Source: Hirschia baltica ATCC 49814
GTDB lineage: Bacteria > Pseudomonadota > Alphaproteobacteria > Caulobacterales > Hyphomonadaceae
Direction: 5' to 3'
DNA length: 64,000 bases
Assembly: GCF_000023785.1 (NCBI RefSeq)
Contig: NC_012982.1
Location: forward strand, 2,480,001-2,544,000
Below the pieces are notes generated by a model. That model was given only the letters and a program-made list of their open reading frames with translations. It was not told the origin of the DNA and made no database searches. Positions within the stretch are counted from its first letter, which is position 1, and each line of letters starts with the position of its first letter. A program made the translations under genes and the position numbers. This document shows positions 1-7,217 of the stretch, piece after piece.

Positions 1-7
1 CTTATTC

Positions 8-832
8 TTATCTAAAGAAAGATAGCGCCAATCCAGAAGATTGGTTCGCAATAGATAGAGCCTGCACACCAAGCTGTTGCTTAGTTTGTAGCGATTGTAG
101 TTTCGCAGATTCTTTTGCAAGGTCAGCGTCAACCAGATTACCAATACCAGCTTCCATAGCATCAGATAATTTAGTCACGAAATTTGAGTGTGTTTCTAGT
201 GCTTTAGAACCAGTACCCAAACGCGCCAAAGCAGCGTTCACATTGTCAATAGATGTTTCAAGCGCAGCAATTTGTGTTCCAGCTTTTGTCACCGTGTCTA
301 TTTCTGCAGCTGCAGAAAGAGTCACTGCACCACCAGATAAAGCTAGGTTTTCTGCACTAATCGTAATTGTGCTTGTACCATCTGTGTTTGCCAAAGCAAC
401 AATGTCAGTCGCACCAGATTTCAACAAGTTTGCACCGTTAAATTCTGCGTTGTCTACGATTGTTGTGATTTGATCACGAAGCGCTTTAAAGTCTTCATTA
501 TAGGCATCACGTTGCTCAGTTGTCAGTGTGTCGTCTTTTGCACCAAGTGCTTTTTCTTTCATCTCAACCAAGAGATCAGAAACAGCTTCACCCGCTGCAA
601 CAGCTGTATCAACAGTTGAACCTACGCGGTCCAAAGATTGTTGAACAACGTCATAAGAAGCAACATCTGCGCGCATGCCTTGGGCAATAGCGAAGATCGC
701 ACCATTGTCTTTGGCGCTAGACACTTTCAAACCCGTGTTAATACGAGATTGAGTTGTTTCAAGTTCGCTGTTTGTTTTGTTTAGCTGCTGAAGCGCAACC
801 ATTGCGCCATAGTTTGTGTTTACACTCGTCAT
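8..832 (-). CDS. flagellin (copy 1)
   Basis: Flagellin of 274 aa, the filament subunit exported by the flagellar type III apparatus. The conserved N-terminal D0/D1 helix (SVNTNYGAMVALQQLNKTN, SRINTGLKV) and C-terminal helix (LQSLQTKQQLGVQALSIANQ) are complete, with a short variable centre near residues 150-190, the layout of Caulobacter FljK-type flagellins. It is nearly identical to the next gene upstream (946-1770) except in that centre, so the two arose by tandem duplication. The leader carries two small hairpins (860-874, 877-891). No sigma-54 element is visible in the 113 bp upstream, so it may depend on readthrough from copy 2. It probably undergoes glycosylation by the FlmG-like protein at 5059; that is inferred from context. 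Confidence 0.95.
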   Translation of the reverse strand: MTSVNTNYGAMVALQQLNKTNSELETTQSRINTGLKVSSAKDNGAIFAIAQGMRADVASYDVVQQSLDRVGSTVDTAVAAGEAVSDLLVEMKEKALGAKDDTLTTEQRDAYNEDFKALRDQITTIVDNAEFNGANLLKSGATDIVALANTDGTSTITISAENLALSGGAVTLSAAAEIDTVTKAGTQIAALETSIDNVNAALARLGTGSKALETHSNFVTKLSDAMEAGIGNLVDADLAKESAKLQSLQTKQQLGVQALSIANQSSGLALSFFR

Positions 833-859
833 TTTGACGTTTCCTCTTTACGGAATAAA

Positions 860-891
860 AGAGCATTTTGCTCTCAGAAGCGTTTTGCTTC
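860..891 (-). promoter_or_regulatory. tandem leader hairpins of flagellin 1
   Basis: Read on the minus strand, the leader holds GAAGCAAAACGCTTC (877-891) followed by AGAGCAAAATGCTCT (860-874), two perfect small stem-loops about 30-60 nt before the start codon. The same pair with compensatory base changes precedes flagellin 2. Probable post-transcriptional control element, perhaps the FlbT target; the role is inferred. Confidence 0.6.
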
Positions 892-902
892 CTAAATAGA
901 CG

Positions 903-930
903 CGCCCTGATCATATTTATAATCAGGGCG
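903..930 (-). other. intercistronic hairpin between flagellins 2 and 1
   Basis: A 9-bp perfect inverted repeat (CGCCCTGAT / ATCAGGGCG) with a 10-nt AT-rich loop lies between the two flagellin genes. No clean U-tract follows on the minus strand, so it could be a weak terminator, an RNA-processing site or a 3'-end stabiliser of the flagellin 2 message. Confidence 0.5.
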
Positions 931-945
931 TGAATGCGTTTAAAT

Positions 946-1770
946 TTATCTGAAGAAAGATAGCGCCAATCCAGAAGATTGGTTCGCAATAGATAGAGCC
1001 TGCACACCAAGCTGTTGCTTTGTTTGCAAGGATTGTAGTTTCGCAGATTCTTTCGCAAGGTCAGCGTCAACCAGATTACCAATACCAGCTTCCATAGCAT
1101 CAGACAATTTTGTGACGAATGTTGAGTGTGTTTCCAAAGCTTTAGAACCAGTACCCAAACGTGCAAGAGCCGCGTTTACATTGTCAATTGATGTTTCAAG
1201 CGCAGTAATCGCAGCACCCGCTTTTGTCACTGTGTTGATGTCTGAACCAGCTGTTAGTGTAATTGTTGTACCAGCTAGAGAGAGATCTTCCGCAGCAACA
1301 GTAATTGTGCTTGTACCGTCTGTGTTTGCCAAAGCAACAATGTCAGACGCACCAGATTTCAACAAGTTTGCACCGTTAAATTCTGCGTTGTCTACGATTG
1401 TTGTGATTTGGTCACGAAGCGCTTTAAAGTCTTCATCATACGCATTACGTTGCTCAGTTGTAAGTGTGTCGTCTTTTGCACCAAGTGCTTTTTCTTTCAT
1501 CTCAACCAAGAGATCAGAAACAGCTTCACCCGCAGCAACAGCTGTATCAACAGTTGAACCTACGCGGTCCAAAGATTGTTGAACAACACCATATGAAGCA
1601 ACATCTGCGCGCATGCCTTGAGCAATAGCGAAGATCGCACCATTATCTTTGGCGCTAGACACTTTCAAACCCGTGTTAATACGAGATTGAGTTGTTTCAA
1701 GTTCGCTGTTTGTTTTGTTAAGTTGCTGAAGGGCAACCATTGCACCATAGTTTGTGTTTACACTCGTCAT
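946..1770 (-). CDS. flagellin (copy 2)
   Basis: Flagellin of 274 aa with complete terminal helices; differences from copy 1 cluster around residues 155-190, the surface-exposed part, with a few isolated changes near 61 and 109-111. Start ATG 1770 has a good ribosome site (AAGGAG). A sigma-54 -24/-12 element lies about 75 bp upstream (1844-1858), and the predicted transcript begins right at the tandem hairpins (1799-1830). It probably heads a two-gene unit with copy 1. The class is the FljK/FljL type of the Caulobacter group; a precise allele letter cannot be assigned from sequence alone. Confidence 0.95.
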   Translation of the reverse strand: MTSVNTNYGAMVALQQLNKTNSELETTQSRINTGLKVSSAKDNGAIFAIAQGMRADVASYGVVQQSLDRVGSTVDTAVAAGEAVSDLLVEMKEKALGAKDDTLTTEQRNAYDEDFKALRDQITTIVDNAEFNGANLLKSGASDIVALANTDGTSTITVAAEDLSLAGTTITLTAGSDINTVTKAGAAITALETSIDNVNAALARLGTGSKALETHSTFVTKLSDAMEAGIGNLVDADLAKESAKLQSLQTKQQLGVQALSIANQSSGLALSFFR

Positions 1771-1798
1771 TTTGACGGCTCCTTACTTGGATATGTAT

Positions 1799-1830
1799 AA
1801 AGCATTTTGCTTTCAGAAGCTTTTTGCTTC
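1799..1830 (-). promoter_or_regulatory. tandem leader hairpins of flagellin 2
   Basis: On the minus strand GAAGCAAAAAGCTTC (1816-1830) is followed by AAAGCAAAATGCTTT (1799-1813). Compared with the flagellin 1 leader, the second stem changed AGAGC/GCTCT to AAAGC/GCTTT, a compensated change on both sides with an unchanged CAAAATG apex. This supports selection on the RNA fold. It starts at or just after the predicted sigma-54 start site (about 1832). Confidence 0.65.
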
Positions 1831-1843
1831 CAACATGATCTAC

Positions 1844-1858
1844 GCAAAGAAGATGCCA
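1844..1858 (-). promoter_or_regulatory. sigma-54 promoter of flagellin 2
   Basis: Minus-strand TGGCATCTTCTTTGC matches the TGGCAC-N5-TTGC consensus of RpoN promoters at 9 of 10 positions with exact spacing. Caulobacter-group flagellin genes are known to use sigma-54 with the FlbD activator; the activator site was not identified here. Confidence 0.75.
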
Positions 1859-2023
1859 GTTCAATTAGTTAATAAAAAACAGCGCGTTGCCAACAAACGC
1901 GTCAATATTCGTTAATGAGACTAGTGAAATTTATGGTTTACAAGAATTTAGCATAAAATTTGCCGAGTATTTACTAGGCAATACTTTCCCGTCGGCAAAA
2001 CCTGCTAGGTCTGTCGCGGGCAC

Positions 2024-2066
2024 AAAAAAAACCGCCCCGAACCATTTCATTGGTTCAACATGGCGG
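2024..2066 (-). terminator. rho-independent terminator (flagellin 3 unit)
   Basis: Minus strand: CCGCC...GAACCA loop TGGTTC...GGCGG followed by eight T residues. The outer CCGCC/GGCGG and inner GAACCA/TGGTTC arms both pair. It lies about 130 nt past the flagellin 3 stop codon and has the only long U-tract in the interval, so it is the best candidate for the actual stop. Confidence 0.75.
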
Positions 2067-2122
2067 ATTCGTCATCAGACGCGCGTTTTGCGCACACGAA
2101 ACAAACGGAAACGATACCTCTA

Positions 2123-2142
2123 TTTTGGATCAAGATCCAAAA
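2123..2142 (-). terminator. palindromic hairpin downstream of flagellin 3
   Basis: TTTTGGATC/GATCCAAAA is a 9-bp perfect stem with a 2-nt loop. It follows the 2150-2184 hairpin directly on the minus strand and could act as a second terminator or as an mRNA end stabiliser. Confidence 0.4.
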
Positions 2143-2149
2143 AGGGAGG

Positions 2150-2184
2150 CGGTTCGGGCGAAACTATAGCTTCGCCCAGAACCG
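2150..2184 (-). terminator. strong hairpin just after flagellin 3
   Basis: Minus strand CGGTTC-GGGCGAA pairs with TTCGCCC-GAACCG across a short loop, only about 9 nt after the stop codon. A T5 run follows 7 nt later. Terminator or 3' stabilising stem, the first of three in a row. Confidence 0.5.
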
Positions 2185-2192
2185 AACGCCTT

Positions 2193-3026
2193 CTAACCTT
2201 GGAAGAGCGAATTAATAATAGCTGGTGCTTGGTTCGCAATCGACAATGCCTGCACACCCAATTGTTGCTTTGTTTGCAACGATTGAAGAGCTGCACTCTC
2301 TTTTGCCAAATCGGCATCAACCAAATTACCAATTCCGGTCGTCAATTGATCTTCCAGCTTGCCGACGAAAATATTGTGTATTTCGACAGACTTTGCTGCA
2401 GTCCCCAAACGTGCCAAAGCAGCGTTCAAATTCTGTAGAGAAGAAGACACAGCACCCACTGCGGCAGTTGCCAAAGTGACTGTGTTGAACGATTGAGACG
2501 AAGTAACTGTCACAATTGTCCCACTTAATGAAAGGTCTTCGCCGGAAACCGTCAATGTAGATGTACCATCCTGATTGGCGATTGCCCCAACTTCAGTAAC
2601 AGATCCATTAATAAGGTTTGCACCATTAAATTCGGCATTCCCTACAATTTTCCCAATCTGATCCCTAAGGGCGACAAAGTCCTCGTTATAAGCTGCACGC
2701 TGTTCTGTCGTCAGAGTTGCATCTGTCGCAGAAAGCGCCTTCTCTTTCATATCAATCAACAAATCCGAAATTGCTTCACCGGCAGAAAGTGCCACGTCAG
2801 TCGTTGACTGAACGCGATCCAAACTCTGTTGGGCAACACCAAGACCAGAAACTTCCGCGCGCATACCTTGGGCAATGGCAAAAATTGCACCATTGTCCTT
2901 AGCGCCGGCAACTTTCAAACCGGTGTTAATCCGTGACTGAGTCTCTGCAAGTGACATATTCGTCTTGTTAAGTTGTTGTAGAGCGATCATCGCTCCGCTG
3001 TTTGTGTTTACCGACAATGAAGCCAT
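2193..3026 (-). CDS. flagellin (divergent copy 3)
   Basis: Flagellin of 277 aa. It has the family termini (SVNTNSGAMIALQQLNKTN near the N-terminus; LQSLQTKQQLGVQALSIANQ near the C-terminus) but is clearly diverged from copies 1 and 2 throughout, with a different C-terminal tail. The frame is open upstream to 3077, but ATG 3026 is chosen because AAGGGA precedes it and homologous starts align with the neighbours. A sigma-54 element sits at 3097-3111, giving a leader of roughly 60 nt whose 5' end is the CGAACAAAATGTTCG hairpin. Caulobacter-group filaments are built from several flagellins in a spatial order; this divergent copy may occupy a distinct segment. Confidence 0.95.
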   Translation of the reverse strand: MASLSVNTNSGAMIALQQLNKTNMSLAETQSRINTGLKVAGAKDNGAIFAIAQGMRAEVSGLGVAQQSLDRVQSTTDVALSAGEAISDLLIDMKEKALSATDATLTTEQRAAYNEDFVALRDQIGKIVGNAEFNGANLINGSVTEVGAIANQDGTSTLTVSGEDLSLSGTIVTVTSSQSFNTVTLATAAVGAVSSSLQNLNAALARLGTAAKSVEIHNIFVGKLEDQLTTGIGNLVDADLAKESAALQSLQTKQQLGVQALSIANQAPAIINSLFQG

Positions 3027-3070
3027 CGGAGAAATCCCTTTCATTCTGTAAGGAGGCGGCATATAGCCAC

Positions 3071-3085
3071 CGAACATTTTGTTCG
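3071..3085 (-). promoter_or_regulatory. leader hairpin of flagellin 3
   Basis: CGAACAAAATGTTCG, a 6-bp stem with AAA loop, at the predicted 5' end of the flagellin 3 transcript. It shares the CAAAATG apex with the hairpins of flagellins 1 and 2 although the rest of the leader is unrelated. Confidence 0.55.
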
Positions 3086-3096
3086 TGCTAATCGAA

Positions 3097-3111
3097 GCAA
3101 GTATCGGGCCA
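3097..3111 (-). promoter_or_regulatory. sigma-54 promoter of flagellin 3
   Basis: Minus-strand TGGCCCGATACTTGC fits TGGCAC-N5-TTGC at 9 of 10 positions with exact spacing, about 70 bp upstream of ATG 3026. Expected to be RpoN/FlbD dependent as for other class IV flagellar genes. Confidence 0.75.
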
Positions 3112-3360
3112 ATACATCAAATTTTATGCAAATTTATAACAATTTGAATTTATTGGATTTTATGCACACAAACATCCTATTTCAGAACCTATCCCGGTAA
3201 AGAATTCCGCCCTTCTAAAACAAATAGGAAATATCGACCTAGCAAGGTGAAAATCATGCCTATTCCTGCATTGAAAAACACGCCCCAGTCTGGCACTGAG
3301 GACCTAAAATGAGATATCAAATATTATTAAGACCGTTCGCTATTTAAGGAATTCCATACC
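3112..3360. other. divergent intergenic region
   Basis: AT-rich spacer between the flagellin 3 promoter and the HAD gene. Apart from the sigma-54 element and the ribosome site AAGGA before 3361 I see no further element. Confidence 0.4.
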
Positions 3361-4050
3361 ATGTTTGATGCCGTGCTATTTGATTGTGATGGCGTTCTTA
3401 TAGACACGGAAATGCTGGCACTGGATCTTGAAGTCGACTTTTTAGCCGCCAATAATTTTCATTATGACCGAATGGATTTCGCCCGTGCATTCATAGGTAT
3501 GGATGGAATAGCGATGCGGGCACAAATGGCACGCGATTATGAAGCCCAGCACGCACGCTCAATCCCTCCCACCCTGTTTGATGACATGTGGGCCGCAAGG
3601 GATGCTCATTTCAAAACCCACCTAACAAGCATCGCTGATGCAGAAAAAAGCCTGACAGCATGGACCGGTAAAAAAGCAGTCGCATCATCATCTAAAATTG
3701 AGCATTTAAAGACAAATCTTACCCAAGTGGGTTTAGCCCATCTTGTCTATCCCCATGTCTATTCGGCCGATCAAGTCGAACGCGGAAAACCTCATCCTGA
3801 TGTTTTCTTATTCGCTGCAGAAAAACTGGCCGCCAATCCTCAAAAATGTCTCGTGATCGAAGATAGTATAAACGGTGTCAAAGCCGGATGTGCTGCTGGC
3901 ATGACCGTTTGGGGGTTTCTTGGCGGAGGGCATGTCTGGCCAGAATTGACAGATCAATTACAATCCGCAGGCGCGCATGATATTGTTTCATCGCATGCGC
4001 AATTAGCTGAGAAGCTAAAAAAAGCTTCTCCAGAGAAGACCAAGGTATAA
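3361..4050 (+). CDS. HAD-superfamily hydrolase (beta-phosphoglucomutase-like)
   Basis: Protein of 229 aa from the haloacid dehalogenase superfamily. Motif I is [11 protein letters not shown] at residues 8-18 with the nucleophile Asp at 8 and the acid/base Asp at 10; motif II is the SSS after VA near 118-120; the lysine GKPHPDVF and motif [14 protein letters not shown] (about 158-180) are intact. The alpha-helical cap between residues 20 and 90 is the C1 type of phosphoglycolate phosphatases and beta-phosphoglucomutases. Substrate cannot be read from sequence. Its position among flagellar genes suggests nothing specific, though a sugar-phosphate role in flagellin glycan supply is imaginable. 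Confidence 0.88.
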   Translation: MFDAVLFDCDGVLIDTEMLALDLEVDFLAANNFHYDRMDFARAFIGMDGIAMRAQMARDYEAQHARSIPPTLFDDMWAARDAHFKTHLTSIADAEKSLTAWTGKKAVASSSKIEHLKTNLTQVGLAHLVYPHVYSADQVERGKPHPDVFLFAAEKLAANPQKCLVIEDSINGVKAGCAAGMTVWGFLGGGHVWPELTDQLQSAGAHDIVSSHAQLAEKLKKASPEKTKV

Positions 4051-4093
4051 TTCAATACGTGCTCTTCTAAATTATATATGAAACAAACTTGTA

Positions 4094-4498
4094 TTAAGCT
4101 GCCGCAGTAGACCCATCGCTAGACCCATCGTCAGGCGTACCCTGCCCTTTGGCGGTCGCTAGCCCTTGCATGATATTGCGATTAATATCAATCAGAGTTT
4201 CAATTTCGCTACGATTGCGCGACGCTTCGGAAGTGTGTCTATTCACAAAAAGCGAAAGTGAGATAATCCCCGCACGCAAATCATCCGGCAACGCATTGCC
4301 AGGTTGCGCGCAGTCCATCGCCATCGCGTTCCACACTTGACGATTCTTATCAAGCGACTTCACAACTTTGGAGATTTCATGTTTCTCCGCTTTTGTAGCT
4401 TCCATTAAATCACGTGTCACTTCAGCAAAAAGCCGAAATTCAACATCACGCGGGTCTGCGGTTCTATTGGCCGTCTTCTGGTAGGCTTGGATTGACAT
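4094..4498 (-). CDS. flaF: flagellar biosynthesis regulator FlaF
   Basis: Protein of 134 aa whose opening (SIQAYQKT, RDVEFRLFAEVTRDLMEA) and WNAMAMDCAQPGNALPDDLRAGIISLSLFVNRHT block are typical of FlaF. In Caulobacter FlaF is needed for flagellin synthesis and secretion and acts against FlbT. The start overlaps the end of flbT by 35 bp, so the two are translationally coupled. The last 20 residues (rich in Asp, Gly, Ser) are a variable tail. It ends 40 bp from the convergent HAD gene. Confidence 0.92.
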   Translation of the reverse strand: MSIQAYQKTANRTADPRDVEFRLFAEVTRDLMEATKAEKHEISKVVKSLDKNRQVWNAMAMDCAQPGNALPDDLRAGIISLSLFVNRHTSEASRNRSEIETLIDINRNIMQGLATAKGQGTPDDGSSDGSTAAA

Positions 4499-4886
4499 TA
4501 CCCAAAATTTCCTCTTCGTACGCGATCAATTTACGACAGCGCCCTAGCGCCTTGTAATAATCGCCACCCATCACATCGCGTGAAAGTGAAACACATTCCT
4601 TGAGTATGTCCGCATTTGAAATTGCGTTCATAAACTCGGTGATGCGCAAGACAAATTCTTCATATTGCTGCCCCCTTGGTGTTCCACCATCTAAATACAT
4701 CATCATCACAGGGAAATAGATGTGCTTAGCTGGTGTCGTAACATCGTCAGGCTGCATAATGTCTTTTTCACGCAGGACCGAAGCCTTATTTTGTAAGAGC
4801 ATGACACAACGACGATCACCGTTTTGAAGCACTGCGCCATTTACGACGAACTTCTCTTGCGGTTTCAACGATAGTTTTAGTGGCAT
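4464..4886 (-). CDS. flbT: flagellin mRNA regulator FlbT
   Basis: Protein of 140 aa, the usual FlbT length. The opening MPLKLSLKPQEKFVVNGAVLQ and the IYFPVMMMYLDG block are family signatures. The frame continues to 4967, but ATG 4886 matches the family start. In Caulobacter FlbT represses flagellin translation by acting on the fljK leader mRNA and destabilising it, and couples flagellin synthesis to hook completion. Here it lies 1.5-4 kb from three flagellins whose leaders share a hairpin, a natural candidate target. It is transcribed with flaF. Confidence 0.93.
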   Translation of the reverse strand: MPLKLSLKPQEKFVVNGAVLQNGDRRCVMLLQNKASVLREKDIMQPDDVTTPAKHIYFPVMMMYLDGGTPRGQQYEEFVLRITEFMNAISNADILKECVSLSRDVMGGDYYKALGRCRKLIAYEEEILGNVNPSLPEDGQ

Positions 4887-5058
4887 GGCCTCTGACCTCG
4901 AATTTCTGGCGTTTCTCGCCTTATGGGGCCCACTGTAATGCGCGTTTATTAACGACTGATTGAGCAATTACGAAAACTCAAGTTTCCAGTTTGTTAAAAT
5001 AAATCATGCAAACACTTTATAAGTAGACGCAGCAAGTAGACACAAAAGGCATGCTAGC

Positions 5059-6831
5059 ATGAATGAAATCGCACACCGGATAGGTCAGGCTGAAGGCGCA
5101 GTTGGCAATATTTTAACGTCGCAAGTTATCAGTGATGCGAGCAAGCTTAGTATCAATGCGTCCTCCCCTAAGATAAAAAAACTTAGAAGACATTGCCGCA
5201 AGGCAGCCCAATTCCTAAAGGAAAACAAATACACAGAGGCGCAAACAGAAGCCCTCGCTGCGCTAGATATAGACGAGAACAACTCTCTGGCCAGCCATAT
5301 CGCGGCAATCGCACTAGATCGACAAGATCATTACGAATTAGCGCTTAAATTCTATAATCGTGCTCTACAAGCAGACACAGGCAATGCAGAAATCTATCGC
5401 AATATCGGCCTGCTCGTCTGGAGAATGGAAAAGCTTGACGCAGCCGAAAAATTCTTCCGCCTAGAAGGACAAATTGCACCCGATGACTGGCAAGCCAAAA
5501 ACAATTTAGGAAATGTTTTGCGCGATAAAGGCCAATTGGATGATTCAATCGAACTTCTGCGAGCAGCGCTCTACCAACACCCTGAGCAATCCGAACTGTG
5601 GACAGCAATTGGATCGACAGCAATTTATCAGCTTCAAACACAAGAAGCCATCCAATTCCACCAAGAAGCTATTCGTCTAAATCCAGAATCAGCACGCGGT
5701 CATCACAATCTGGGTTTCACCCATTTAACCGATGGAGACCCTGCTCAGGCCGTTGAACATTTCGATCAAGCACTCCAATATCATACTGAAGGCTCATTTG
5801 ATCAAATTGCCAGTCTCAATGCACGCTCCAACGCATTGCTTGCATGTGGTCGCATAGAGGAAGGCTGGAAAGAATATGAAATTCGACTCAACAAACACGC
5901 TCCAGATTATGTTGATTTTCTAGTTCCCCTTCCCCTTTGGCAAAACGAAGACATAACCGGAAAGAAACTCCTTCTCATCGGTGAACAAGGTCTGGGAGAT
6001 GAAATTCTATTTGCATCCATGCTCAATGACGTAACAAAACTGGTTGGTCCTGACGGCAAAATCGGTGTTGCGGTTGAGCCTCGCCTTGTTGAACTTTTCA
6101 AAAGATCATTTCCTCACATCGAGGTTTTTTCGCATAAAACCGGTGTGATTGCCGGCATAAAGAAACGCGCCGTCATAGAGCAAAAAGACATTGAAAATTA
6201 TGATGTTTGGGCCGCATTGGGAGCGCCGCTAAAGCATTTGAGAAATGACTTATCAAACTTCACCCAACCTTCTGACGGTTTTTTAAAGCCAGATGCAGAC
6301 CGCGTTGCATTTTGGAAAGCTGAATTAGAAAAACTTCCCGCAGGCCGCAAAGCTGGTATCCTTTGGAAATCAGGCATTATGGATATTAAGCGTGGCCGCA
6401 ACTTTGCTGGCTTTGATGCTTGGAAACCTGTGCTCGAAACCCCCGGCATCACATGGATCAACTTACAATATGGTGATGCAGAAGCTGATCTGATGCGCGC
6501 AAAAGAGAAATTTGGAATCCAAATTCACACCCTGCCCGGTATAGATCTGAAAAAAGATCTAGATGACATCTCAGCATTAAGCCAAGCACTCGATCTTATC
6601 GTCGGCCCAATGAATGCAACGACAAACCTAGCCGCAGCGTCAGGTACACCCTTCTGGCTATTATGGCCTAGAACAGCTTGGACGCAATTGGGAACAGGGC
6701 AAATGCCTTGGTATCCGAATACCCGCACTTATTCCCCGCAGGAATTAAAAAATTGGACACCTGCTATTCAAGCATTGGCCGGTGATTTAAGAGCAGAAAC
6801 AGAAAAATTAGGCAAAGAAAAAGCAGCTTAA
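5059..6831 (+). CDS. flmG: TPR-glycosyltransferase, probable flagellin glycosyltransferase (FlmG-like)
   Basis: Protein of 590 aa. Residues about 40-250 are tandem tetratricopeptide repeats (for example AEIYRNIGLLVWRMEKLDAA, ARGHHNLGFTHLTDGDPAQA). The C-terminal half is a GT-B-like domain with the LLIGEQGLGDEILFASML motif near 308-325 and a late GPMNATTNLAAASGTP motif near 515-530, where sugar-nucleotide contacts lie in related proteins. Caulobacter FlmG has this two-part design, is of similar length and transfers pseudaminic acid to flagellin. Location beside flaF/flbT and flagellins supports that role. No signal peptide or membrane segment: cytoplasmic. Other TPR-GT proteins share the fold, so the sugar and target are inferred. 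Confidence 0.7.
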   Translation: MNEIAHRIGQAEGAVGNILTSQVISDASKLSINASSPKIKKLRRHCRKAAQFLKENKYTEAQTEALAALDIDENNSLASHIAAIALDRQDHYELALKFYNRALQADTGNAEIYRNIGLLVWRMEKLDAAEKFFRLEGQIAPDDWQAKNNLGNVLRDKGQLDDSIELLRAALYQHPEQSELWTAIGSTAIYQLQTQEAIQFHQEAIRLNPESARGHHNLGFTHLTDGDPAQAVEHFDQALQYHTEGSFDQIASLNARSNALLACGRIEEGWKEYEIRLNKHAPDYVDFLVPLPLWQNEDITGKKLLLIGEQGLGDEILFASMLNDVTKLVGPDGKIGVAVEPRLVELFKRSFPHIEVFSHKTGVIAGIKKRAVIEQKDIENYDVWAALGAPLKHLRNDLSNFTQPSDGFLKPDADRVAFWKAELEKLPAGRKAGILWKSGIMDIKRGRNFAGFDAWKPVLETPGITWINLQYGDAEADLMRAKEKFGIQIHTLPGIDLKKDLDDISALSQALDLIVGPMNATTNLAAASGTPFWLLWPRTAWTQLGTGQMPWYPNTRTYSPQELKNWTPAIQALAGDLRAETEKLGKEKAA

Positions 6832-6839
6832 AGGCTGCT
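6813..6839 (-). terminator. terminator of the ferredoxin gene, inside the end of the FlmG-like gene
   Basis: AGCAGC/GCTGCT stem (6822-6827, 6834-6839). Read on the minus strand it is followed by TTTTTCTTT, a good U-tract, so it fits the ferredoxin transcript coming from 7217. The stem spans the stop codon of the plus-strand gene. Confidence 0.55.
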
Positions 6840-6896
6840 CTTTCAAAACTTAAACATCTGGCATTATGCAAATGGCAGACTTAATCAAAACCTGTT

Positions 6897-7217
6897 TTAG
6901 GTTTGAGACTCTGGCATACGAACAATCAATCCATCCAGATCATCTTTAACGGTGATCTGACATGAAAGCCGTGAATTGCTCTCAACACCTTCGGCAAAAT
7001 CAAGCATGGATTGCTCCATATCGTTTGGCGCGCCAACTTTATCCATAAAGCTAGCATCAACATACACATGGCAAGTGGCACATGCACACGCACCACCACA
7101 ATCAGCATCAATTCCGGGTACATTTTCACGAATAGCTGCTTCCATCACAGATGAGCCGTTTTTCGCATCAACTGAATGCTCTGTTCCATCATGCTCGATA
7201 TAAGTAATTTTAGCCAT
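6897..7217 (-). CDS. 2Fe-2S ferredoxin, adrenodoxin type
   Basis: Protein of 106 aa carrying one [2Fe-2S] cluster. The ligands are C40-x5-C46-x2-C49 in [11 protein letters not shown] and a fourth cysteine in LSCQI near residue 86, with the adrenodoxin-type loop SRLSCQ and the C-terminal [11 protein letters not shown]. Such proteins feed electrons to cytochromes P450 or to Fe-S cluster assembly. ATG 7217 (MAKITY) is preferred to the upstream frame start at 7235 because homologues begin there. It is a single-gene unit convergent with the FlmG-like gene. Confidence 0.9.
   Translation of the reverse strand: MAKITYIEHDGTEHSVDAKNGSSVMEAAIRENVPGIDADCGGACACATCHVYVDASFMDKVGAPNDMEQSMLDFAEGVESNSRLSCQITVKDDLDGLIVRMPESQT

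Larger units (their letters stand above)
1859..2192. other. intergenic region between flagellins 3 and 2
   Basis: About 330 bp without a gene. It contains the three hairpins listed separately downstream of flagellin 3 and a small CGCGTT/AACGCG inverted repeat (1883-1901) upstream of the flagellin 2 promoter, where an enhancer-binding site would be expected. An open frame crossing it on the plus strand is antisense to flagellin 3 and looks fortuitous. Confidence 0.6.

Noticed and set aside
1887-2438. Plus-strand open frame of 183 codons over the flagellin 3 end and its terminators
   Set aside because: It is antisense to a well-supported flagellin and to hairpins, has no ribosome site and no recognisable protein feature.
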